Source of the DNA: Plumapathes pennacea
Lineage: Eukaryota; Cnidaria; Anthozoa; Antipatharia; Myriopathidae
DNA: 64,000 nucleotides
Assembly: GCA_964036295.1 (NCBI GenBank)
Contig: OZ038465.1
Coordinates: forward strand, 7,753,167-7,817,166
Direction of reading: 5' to 3'
Shown piece by piece: positions 23,001 through 35,000 of this stretch. The notes under the pieces were generated by a model, which saw only the letters and a program-made list of their open reading frames with translations, made no database searches and was not told where the DNA came from. The position numbers were made by a program, and so were the translations under genes. Every line of letters starts with the position of its first letter. Position 1 is the stretch's first letter.

Positions 23001-26000
23001 ACAGATTATCTGTTTCTTTACTGAAATCCAAGTGATCCACACTTAGGACGGATTCACTGGATCATATCCAAGATTGGATACTTTGGACCATGGATCCATT
23101 AAAGAAACGTTTTCATTTTCTTTCTACAGGGTTAAAATGATCATCAAGAAAAACAAAAAACAACAAAAACAAACAAAACAAAAACAAAACAAAAACAAAA
23201 AAACTTACGGTGCCGGAGGGAACCTCCTGTTGACCCAGTCTCAGCCTCAGGAGCGGAGTCGCTCGGCTGGCCTGTGAACGAGGCTCCCCTGCTAGACCCA
23301 GTCCTCGGCTTGGGCGGTACGCGCGGCGGCCGCTTCTTGAACGACTTTGGTTTGACAGGTGGCGGCGCTGGCTTAGTCCGCGTTCCTAGAACACTGGATT
23401 GTGAGGTGTTGATCACTGCTTCACGGCTCTGTGGCTTGTTAAGTTCGATATCTGTACCTCTCTGTGTCGCAGCCCGCGTGGAGTCTTCATACACGTTGTT
23501 ATTGTTCGTTGCGGACTCAGTTGTGTCGATTTTCATCTGTGTTGGTTCACACTTCACAGCTTGGTCTTCCTCCATCTTGGATTCTACTCCAGCACTTGAC
23601 CGTTCCTCTGTAAAACTCTGAGGTGATACTTCTCTTAGTTCCGAATCCGGCATTTCTTTCTTCTCTGCTGCTGAAACATTGTTCACCTCGGAAGGTGCAG
23701 CTTCATTTAAATCTTCCATTTTTTCGGCGCTCAAAGCCGGCACTTCAATAATCTCATCAACATCTTGTACTTCAGACAGACGATTGAACGTCGACATTGG
23801 CTTTGTTACTTCAATCACACTGATATTCGAGCTGCTAGACGAAGCGTTCGAGTACAAATCGTCGGAACTTCCAGCATAACAATCCAGTTCGGGGGAAGGC
23901 TTTGCGGGAATTGAAGTCGGCGCATTTTGAAGAGAACTCTCATAAGATACACTGTGCGTTTTTGCAGTCGCTGCATCCGCCGATACCTCAGCCGTGTCGT
24001 CATAAAAGTGCTGTGCATCGTCTGATGACTCACACCCATTTTTGCCTTCACACATTTGACCTTCCTCTCCGTTGTTCTCCTCGGTTGTGTTATGAGCTTT
24101 TTCTCTGAGTGTTTCGACGGGAGTTTCGCTTTTCAGCACCTCGTTTTGTTTCTTGTCTACTGGCTCTTCTGTGCCGGTGTGTTTGCTTAAAGCATTCACT
24201 GCCATCCAGAGTTTTCTTCTGTGGCCCGGCTTGTTGACTCCAATGGTGTCCAAGTCTTCCACGGTCACGTCTTGAACGAAGTCCATGTCGTCGAAACCTC
24301 CATCGAGGAACTGAGGGATGTACTGCTCCATCCCGATCAGTTTCAACCAGATCATTATCGTGGGCTGAAGGACACAAGGAAACGAAGCACATGAGGCGCG
24401 GTTCTGTAAGCTTACTGCATACAGGTACATACACACATCACACACATCACATACATCACATAAGCTCACGTCAGGTATTGACATGACACGTCACACCACA
24501 CAACATCACATCACATCACGTCACATCGCGCCTTGACATGACACGCACAACACAGTCGATCACAGCCAGTCACCTCTTGAAACGACACGTCACATCACAC
24601 ATCTCATATCACGTCACGTCACGTGTTGATACGGCACATCACATTACACAGTAGCATATCACACAACACACAAAGAGAACTTTTCACGCACGGGTTTTTC
24701 TTTGGGGAAGACATTCGTGGGCTCCAGACTGGTGGATTCGGATAAAACCTTCTTTCTGTGACCAGTCTTGACGATATCAATAGCACTGAGGTCCTGGCAA
24801 GAGAAGAGAAACGTGATGAATGTTTATCAAAAGATGGAAAACCTGTGACTCATGGGAACACAACCATAATACTGATCCGCTCCCTCGCATTGACCCACTC
24901 ACTCGCTAATCCACCCACCCACTTAATCAATCAATTACGTACTCACTACAAGTACCGAATCGTTCACTGTCACTCACTCACACTCTCTCGCCAACATATA
25001 CTTGTCTATTTGTCTGCATGCACCTCTACCTCTTTCTGTCACTGTATGTCTGTCTCCCAGTAGTGTCTCTGTCTGTCTGAATCCCTTGCTTTGACAAAGA
25101 GCTGACGCTCAAAACATCACTTGCACTATCACAACGACATACCCACATCAACGTTGGGTCGACATATTATACGTTTCTTCCTGTCTCTGTCAGTCTGTAC
25201 CCCACCCCCCCCCCCCCACCCCACCCCCCCTCCTTTCTATCCCAAAAATATTGTTCAGTCAGCTACTCTAGGTAATCTTCAGAAGTTTACAACTTACCTC
25301 GGGCGTGATTCCTCGAACGCTGATAATGTCAAAGCCGCCTTTGACGAAGTTATCAATGTACACGGACAGTTTGATGCGCTCCAGCCAATCATACAGGACG
25401 TTATAGTCACGCATCTGTCACGCAAAGAACAAAACAAGCCGGTCAACATGATATCCGACTGAGCATGCTCAGTTCAGGGTACCAGGCCGGTGGCAGAACA
25501 CCGTTCTGTATGATCTGGAACTACAATAAAAAAGAGTTTGGGGGCCAACAAACAAGATGCATGTTGGTTAAATTCAAAGTACCACAGTAAAAGTTTCTGA
25601 AAAAAAAAATTAAATAAAACACGAGCAAAAGTCGGAAAAGCATGACACACGACCTGTTGGTCAGGCCATTTCTGAGATTCTTGTCAGCCCTGTTTCAATA
25701 CGAGGCCCAGTGTAAAATTTTTTCTAACGAAAAATGAGTTTGACTTGCCTGAAAATGATCATCCGAGTAAAACTAATTTTCATAAGAAAAGCCTTGCAAC
25801 AGCCTTGAAACAGAGGGCATTTCGGAAATGACAGTTGAATGCGGCCGCCCGATGTGAGGCGGTAGTCTGAAGCCGTCTCCTACTCATGCCCACCGTATGG
25901 GAAGGAGACGGCTGACACGTCAGACTAGCGAGACGGCTGTTCACGCAAAATATAGAAGCTCCGTGTATCGAGACTTTGTAGACGATAATAGCATGAACAG

Positions 26001-29000
26001 ATGTGAACTCTTTTTTTGTTTTGATTAGCTCACTGATTGACTGACCGACTGTATACAAGTTTGAATGATTGATGACTAATTGACTAATAATTCAGCAGGT
26101 CGGTGACGAGTGAGCACAAGTCATTACAGTCGTGTGTCGTGAGTCGCATATCAGAGAACAATTTTAAATTGCATTAAGTCATCGTTCTCTTTCAAATTTC
26201 TGATCAATCTCAGTTTCCTCCCTGGCATAATCAACTATTTCAACTTCTTCCATGCTTCGCACCCGCTTTCTTGGAGCTGTCCACGAAACACAACCGTTAT
26301 CCTCAGGCAATTTAAAAGCCAGTACCACTTGGCAAAAAAAAAAACTTTTCCGCTGAATTCCTGAAGAATCGAGTAATGCGTGTAATCAAATGATCTGTAC
26401 CAGAGGATTGATAAGGGATCAAGTTGATGAGGGAAGATAAAGGATCTCTCGGATAATTTTCACGAGTCAGATTTCGCTGGTGTTACAGTGGAAAACTGAT
26501 CATGAAGACATTTGAGAAAAATCATTTTGATACAAGTTCCTTAGTTGGTGAACGTAAAACTGGTATTATTACTCCTACCGTTAGCGTGACAGTGCCTTGG
26601 GGTGCTGTTGGATTCTCACTTGGCATACCTTAAAAGACGAAGAAGAAAAAACTGGAATTTAGTGCATAAAACAAGCTTCTTTACAGCAAAGAACGCGTAT
26701 CGAAACACAGTCCGCCGTACCCACTTGGATGTGGAAAGAAACTACTAATTGAAAACCAACCATGCAGCTCAACTTATAACTCTAAAGGAAGAAACGAATA
26801 AACGCGCGATGCACATAACTGACAAGCAACCGAGCTTTCTCAGTTGTAATCTTACGCGAAGCGCCACGCTGAAACTCGCACAACTAAAAGTGTGGCGATA
26901 ACGTAGACGTAGAAGCTGTTAAAGTTTGTTGCCGGGGTATGGTCCAAACGTGCAGGTCCTGGGAAACGTGTAACTGTTGTCAAGCAAGACAAAACAGAAG
27001 CGACCAACGAGGTCCCGTACCCACCTCGGTGTGAATTCACACAGCAAAAGGAAAAGGTTTTTTTTATCACTCACCGTGTAGTGCGTATGAGAAGCTTGCT
27101 AATTCTGTTTGTGCTGTTTACGAAGTGTATGATAAGCCGGATATAATAAAGGTATGAAACTGAGAAATCTAATGCTCTTGCCCTACGGGGAGAACTCTAA
27201 AACTGCCACTAAACAAATTCCATTCATTTCTATTCCGTTACAAACAGTATCGGTTCTACCCACAGGCGACAGGGCGGGCGATTTTTTCTCGGTCTTTTGG
27301 TCGATTGAGCCACTGGAGATACTTCCTGTCCGTAAACTCGCCAGAGTTTAAATTAAAGCAGTGGGCGATCTCTATGTTTGTGTAACACTTCTTTGTTATT
27401 AAACAAAAAAAAAAATGTCAAATATGCACGGCAAGCGGGCAGACAGAAACTCCAGAAACAGGCCACGTATTTCAGCTATGCGCCGCAGATCTATTTCGCA
27501 TTGTGGATCCATTACGTAGTTACTATACCAAGTTTGTCCATACTGAACATACAGAACATACAAGTTTGGGTGCGGTATAACATCACCCTCTCGTATTCAA
27601 AAAAAACCTCTTTGTTAGTAGTCTTTGTACTCTCTAGCTCTGACTGTGTTTGTCTGTCTGTCCGATCGTCCCAACTGTCTAGCCGGATGTCTCTAATTAC
27701 TGTCCGCTGTCGAGTCATTACAGCAGTACACCAATTGCATACTAGGCTGACGCTAAAAAAAATCATGTTAGATTCTCTGGATGGTATGCTGCAGGGTAAT
27801 GCTGGCAAAGCACCGAAAATCGTTTTTCCTCAACCAAACATAAACCAACTACTCGTATTCTCGTCTACAAGTTTTTCTCCTGCTGTTTCGCGTGCGGTTG
27901 GCCGGCAGCTCTGAGGGTACAGCGACTCTCAAAGGGTCCGCAATAATAGGAATATGCTGTTGCGGTCACTATGTCCGGAAATGTGAGTAACTTTGGATAC
28001 TTCCACCTTATCTAATTTGTCATATGTTTCACTACTGTAATACTGTGACACTAATTCTGGCATGCTTTTTCTCCTGATGGGGTATATTTGTTTCTTTGAC
28101 AGTGAACTCTCTCTCTATATATAAAACAGACACCCTTGGGACCTGGTCTATTGTAGGTGTCCTTTTTAAAGATGCCCGATTCGTAGAGAGTTTAGATACA
28201 GACAAATAGGTAAATTTTGGCCGGCCAGGACCAATAAACCCTGCCCGGCTCAGAGAAGTGTCCGTCTCATAATAGTGTCCGTCTTATACTGGTGTCCGTC
28301 TCATACTGGTGTCCGTCATATACTGGTGTCCGTCATATACTGGTGTCCGTCTTATGCTGGTGTCCGTCTTATCCTGTGTCCGTCTTATACTGGTGTCCAT
28401 CTTGAGATAGTTGACTCAACAGCCCTGCGACTTGGCTGCATGACTAATTTTGACATGCTCGGTTGTCGTTAAATAGGATTAACTTGTTAAATAGGGACGG
28501 TCATCAACTATCAACCGATCTATTATGTCACACTCGCAACTCATGCCTCACCGTCTGATTTGATGTTGATGTAGTCGTGGCTTGAACCGTCAGATCCTCG
28601 CTTCATTGTCACATACTCCCGGCCTTCAGACTCATCCCCTGAAAGATCAATCAAACAAACAAACAAACAAACAAACAAACAAACAGGTCAGACAAGGACC
28701 GCACATACAAGCCAGTTAGCTAAATCCCGCAAGCCGAGTGTAAGCGGTCAACATTTTCTTTGATCAATCTCACTTTTTCTTCTTGAGTTTTCGCCAATGT
28801 GCCGAAAGCCGAACGCGCCTTTAGGTTCCGGCCAATCTCGGAATTCTCACCAAGTCACTTGTTGGAATAATTTGTACCGTTAGTGAAAGGGTCAGAAAGA
28901 GTTACCTTGTTGGTCTTCAACACGTTCGCTCTGCCTGTTCTGCTTTTCTTCAGCAGTTTGCGTGTTTTTCATCTCCACGTAAGACAGCTGTTTACTGCTG

Positions 29001-32000
29001 CTCATGCTTTCGTACCTCTCGCTTTGCAGCAAATCTGGCACGGGCACATTTTCATACGAATGTTTCTTAATAGGAACCCGCTGTCTGGAGGGGCAGACGT
29101 TTTCGTAGCCCCCGGCGCTCACCGTGTTGGATCTCTGGTTTATCACGACGTACCCTTCCGGTTCTTCGCTGTCGCTATGACGGTCCACGTCAAAGATGAT
29201 CATGCTCTGTGGATGCTGCGGAGCTCGTTCTTTGAGCTGCACGTTCTCGTACTGGAAATAATTCGTCGTTTTCTCCGGTCTTCGTTGGTCGTAAGTTCCC
29301 TCAGCTGGTCCAGCCTTCCTGGAAACTTGGGGCGAGGCCGTTTCCTTAATCGGCGAGCTCATAACTTCGTAGGCTTTCCGAGAAAGTTCCGGAGTAGCAG
29401 GTTTGACAGCTTCCCTCCGGAGCAACTCCGGCGTGGAAATTATCTCCGGCCGCGTCGCAGGGACCTGTGGTGGACTCCGTTCGATAGTGGGTTTAACACC
29501 GCCAGGGATTTCAGTTCGCACTCGCGTCTTGGGTGGTAAAGCCGGCATGACCGCGTTACGAACCCAAATATCGTCTGTGGTAGCTTGCTGGTGTTCTTTG
29601 CCTGGCAGCGTTGGAAGCTCATCGAACGGATCAACCTCCTCGACCTCGCCGTTCGGACTACCCAGCAGGCACCGCGGGCCGTCACCCTTGGGGAGAACGA
29701 CTTCTGCGTATTGCGTCTTAGAGCTGACAACTGCACACGAAGCTCCTGAAGTCAAGGCTGGTGGTGAGTTCTGTTCCACGGCCACCTCGATGTACTGCAG
29801 ACTCTGCCCTGGTTTCTTCACGGAGCCTTTTTGTTTGATGCCGTTGTTGTTGACTGGCGTGGCTCTGGTAGGTGGTTGGGGTGCTTCGCTAGCGTTCGGC
29901 TGTCGCTCGGTGTCTTCGTCGCACGATGAAGAGGATTTGTGATACGATTTCCCGAAGCTGCTCAGCCTGGGACTATTTCTGTGAAATCCTGGGGATGGTG
30001 GAACTGTCGGGTCGAAGCCAAAGAATGGTGAGCAAGATCGCGAGAAATCCGACAAGAAGTAGCAAACGAGGTCCCTAAGATTTCTAAGAAACACTCTTTA
30101 CAAACTAAGTCAAATTCTGCGAAATGTCTTTGCCCACTCCATTGCTCAAAATTGAAGTTTCTGCACATTATACCACCCATATTGTTACCACGTTAAACAT
30201 TGTCGATCTTTGAGACTCACCTGGGGCGAGAGCTACGAGTTCAAAAGACCCCATCGGTAGAACAGCAGCTTCCCTGGCTGATACTCTAGCTGTAAAGAGA
30301 ATTTAACAAGGTTAAGACTAGAGTGTAAGTGTAAATTGTATACCCTTTTTAAGACAGAGAACCATGAAAACCATACCCGTTCATCGTAACTGGAACTGTC
30401 CGCTTACGAGAATGTGTAAATACAGAGTTTGACTGAGCTAGAGTTTAAACAGGCTTTTGTAAAGGTGGCCGTAAGTATAGCTGTCCGCTTACGATAGTGT
30501 CCGCCCAGAAAGCTTTGATTGTAAAACTTACTTGAAGATCTCTTCTTGGGAGATGCCAGCTTCACAAAGTTGGCGGGAAAATACCCAACTTTCTGTCGAC
30601 AAAACATTTTAGCTACGTCAGTGAAACTTGTATGTATCAAACACATAAGTACTAAATTTTGTGAGGAACGATGTTCGTTGTACTTGACAGCCCAGCTTGC
30701 CGGCCGGCGCCACGTCTTATGTCCTGTTACTATTAACAGTAGTATTTCAAAAGCATCGTATAATACAATAGCGTTATGAGGTTTGGGTGTAATGAGCTTC
30801 GCCTACTGCAGAACACGTTATTAACTCACTTCTTCGCCGTGGATTCTTCCCTTCCACCTTCCATTCTCATTTTGCTCTAAAATCTGAAACAAAAGAAAAG
30901 AAAAAATGGAAACAAGTTCTTTGATACAGATTCTCCTAACTAATCAAGAAGAAAATGTGCACATGATGTAGTGAGAAGTGATAGCCAAATCATTTTTTTG
31001 CTAATGGTAAATAACCCAAGCTATATCAATTGCCAACAATTCCACATTGAACGACAACTAATCTCTGGTAACAGATTTTAAAAGCAAAAATACTGTAGGG
31101 CTAAATAATGATTGTTGGGTAAAAAAACATGGTTTGTTCCCTAACCAAAGAAAAAAACATTAAGCCACTAGACGAGGGACTAATGAACACTATGCTGGAG
31201 TTTTACTGGCTGTTAATTCATATTTTACCTCAATTGTGCTCCCTGTACGAAAGATAAGACACGTGGGATCGTAGATGTTCATATGATCCTTGATAGCCTT
31301 AGCATATGTGCCTTTTACCTCTGTCACCTCTGAGAACGAAGTGGAATGTGCTTGTTAACGTTTTGGGGGAACATGCCTTCGAACCCCCCACCCCATCCCC
31401 CACAAACAACTATTGTGCTCAAACATTTGGAAACTCCATCAAAATCTAATTTCGGCTATTGGACGAATCTTGATGCATAATCCGACAGTGTTTGTTTTGT
31501 CTTGAAGACGCGCATTACCAAATGAATGATTAATCTAAGACAGATAATTTATCTCCAGATTTATATTTGGACACGTTATCCATCTCGCGTATAGCTTGTC
31601 TAGATGGACAATTCGACTCTAGTATAAAATGGGCCAATAAAACAAATTACTGTTGTTCCATCAGACAGGTCTTGCTCCGCCACAGTAAAAGTACAGCATG
31701 TGTGCATGTGTAAGCAATCCAGAGTCAGTAACACATGTACATCATTACCTCTTAACAACTCCTTGATTTCTTTGGAGGCATTGGAGCTTGTGAAGCGATG
31801 AACAATGTCCTCTGCAGTGTGCTGATCTTTGTTTTTTGCAGTAGCATCAATCCCCCACTGACAAAAGAAAACACAAAAATATTTAATAGAGAAACCACAA
31901 TTTGAGGCAATATGCTGTGTGACTGCATGCACATAATTACTTGGCAACAGTCACACTGGTACTTATATGTGGTCCATGACAGGGTAAGTAAGTGGTTGTT

Positions 32001-35000
32001 ATTAAACGGTAAGTATAGTATGATTGGTTAATTTACTGGTCCATAAACTTACAGTACGGACTGGCACATTCTTTTCTCAGCCGAATACACCACATACTAA
32101 ATATCTTTATATTAACCTTGTTTGTTACCTTGCTTTTTTCTTGCCTTTATATGTCCCGCGCTCTTCAAAAGATATATCTATGTGGTCTGTATGTAAGATG
32201 TGCCCTTTCTGTGATAAAGGGCTAGTGTATTGATCAATAATGCTGCACGTTACCATCCCCATACCCCAAGGGGAGTAGGAGAAAATCTCAACCTTTCTCC
32301 CACAATTTTCCTCTTGTGTCTATATTAATACAATATTATTGTTGATATCTGCAGTACATTTGCCTCAAGTCATATCTTACATCTAACAGCAGTTTGACCA
32401 CTTCAGTCTTGCCATACAAGGAAGCCTCATGAAGACAGCTCCCACTTTCGTCCACTTCATTTATATCGGCTCCAGCCTCAAGAAGCATCCTATCACACAA
32501 CAGATCACAAGTATGGCAACCAAATTTGAAAAGACTCTTTATCTTATTCTTGGCCTTTCACCTGGAAGGGATGTGGGGGAGGGGGAGGGGGGAGGGGGGA
32601 GGGGGAATGGGGGGGACTCGTATACATGAGCCTTATGTGTGTGTGCACCATAAGGTACTGTATTTAGCTTTTTGGTCTGGCACAGGGTATAGATTTTGTC
32701 CTTTTGGTCTGGCACAGGGTATAGATTTTGTCCTTTTGGTCTGGCACAGGGTATAGATTTTGTCCTTTTGGTCTGGGATAAAGTATATTAGGGTTTGTCC
32801 TTTTGGTCTAGGTTGGCATGTGACTTTGAAGAGATGACAGAATTATGGCAGCTGGAAATTTGGGGGACAGATCTGTAAAAGGTTATCAAAAATTCCAAAA
32901 ATATGTCAGGGCTTTGGGAACTTTGTGACACACCTCCACCCAATTCTGAAGAGAACCCTTTCCCCCTCCCTGGGGGCTTCTACCCCAGACTAATGATTAC
33001 CTGACAATCTCAACATGCCCAGTCTTACATGCCAGGTGCAGAGGAGGCCGTGTGTTCTTGGGGTTGTTGGCATACACACTCAACAGCTTTCGAACTGAAC
33101 TGGATTTTAGCAAGAGTTCCACCACCTGGAATTCAAATAAGCATGTAACAACTGTTAGAAGGCATGCAGGGCTGTCAAAAGCTGGATTGCAACAGTCCTG
33201 GGTATATCTAGAATGTTTTAACTGTAAGCCAGATAAAGGAAGACTCAATGTACTTGAATTTTGTTTTGTGGTATTCTAAAACTCTTTGGTTTTGGTCTGG
33301 GGTTTACAATATTTTATGAAGCAATGCAATTCATAATAAAATCACTGATACCCAGTATATGCAAATAATCAATCTAAAGGCCCGATCAAACGGTGATGAT
33401 AGTCAATGATAGTTCAAACTACCACGCGCATTTGAACACGAACCATCATGAACTATCATGCACTATCATGGACTATCGTGAACTATCATTCGATTTGAAC
33501 ATGTTCAAATTTCCATGATAGTCAATGATAGTTTTTCGGTCAGCTGTTTTTACCCTGAATGAACAGGCTCAAGCTTTTGCAACAGTCAAAAATGGCAAGC
33601 AATAAAAAGCAATGAACACTAAAGATCCTACTCCTACTCCCTTGACCCGAGCTGTGTTACCTTTGTTTGTAACTCTCGCAGGAGTGCAGACAGACATATT
33701 TTTTACAAATGATAACCTGGGCGATTTTCGGAGTGTCGTGGGCCGTATCGAGTGATGAAGAGAGTAAAATTAAACAAAACAAAACAGATAGTGGTTCGTC
33801 TGTGCATAGAAAGAGCCATTTTTGTCATGTTTCGCTGAGGTGTTGTTGACGTTTTCACGAGAGATTGCATTATTTCCGGTCGACTATCATGCGCTCTCTC
33901 GTGAGCGTTTGATCGCTCTCCGTGATAGTCAGTGATAGTAGGTGATAATTTCGGGATCGCAACTATCAGCTATCATTCACTGTTTGATCGGGCCTTAAGA
34001 AACAAAAGAATATTAACCCTGGTATAAATAATATGGTAGCATGCAGTACAGACTGCTGAATGTCAAACCTGGGTGTGGCCAAAGCGGCAGGCAAGGTCCA
34101 AAGAAGCCTCCCCATTGTGGTTTATAACTGTTGGATCACAATTGTTATCTAAAAGAACTTCAGCCTGTAAAATAGAAAAATAACTTACTATTTACCAAGT
34201 TGCCCACCAAAATCTGCCTCCCTCATTCTAGTAAGACTTCCACACAAAAGATGTACAGCATGCAATGTAGTAAAAGCAAAATAATGTCAACATTTTAACC
34301 ATAATTCCCCCTTCTTCCTTCTTCCTATCCCTCTTCCCCTTCCCCTTCCCCCCCCCCCCCTCCCCCCCACACACACTCTCCCTCCTACGCTATATCCTAC
34401 CCTTCGCCACTTTGTCGCTCATCCTAGCAAAATACAAAATGGTACCTGGATGCAAACAAAGTTATTATGATCTTACCACATCAGCATTGCCATGCTGACA
34501 AGCCAGGTGTAGGGCAGTGACACCATTGTCAGAACAAAGATTCACCTCCGCCTTTGCCTCCAGCAACAGCCTGGCCACTTCAACCTTCCCAGCCCAAGCC
34601 GCAAGGTGCAGCGGACACATGCCTTGAAAGTTAAACATTACACGGTCAACACATGCTGTACACTGCTCTGCGATGGTCATCTGAATAATATACACTATAA
34701 TGAACATCAGAATAGAATGGAACAAGATGGCATGAGCTGGATAATGAGATTGGAAGCTGGAATGTGGTAGATAGGGTGGGATGAGGGAGAGAACTCTGCT
34801 TACTGCATCACCTCATTTAACACTGATACCTTTGTTGTCTGTAGCATTAATGTTGCAGTCCATGTCAATAAGGGACATTGCCACATCAGCAATCCCTGCA
34901 AGGGCTGCATGGTGAAGAGTAGTGAAGCTGCAAATAGAAAACAACCAAGATAAATAGCGGACCTCCAGATCACAAGCTGTTTCTCTTTATTTATGGTACC

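Noticed and set aside
27378-27914. 178-codon + strand open frame in a Caskin intron
   Set aside because: No recognisable domain, low-complexity start after an A run, and no neighbouring splice structure.
28259-28400. Regular short repeats that could suggest a CRISPR array
   Set aside because: The units are directly adjacent variants with no unique spacers, and the sequence is an animal intron.
28883-29539. 218-codon open frame on the + strand
   Set aside because: It is antisense to the large Caskin exon 30003-28906, whose reading frame, domains and splice phases are well supported.
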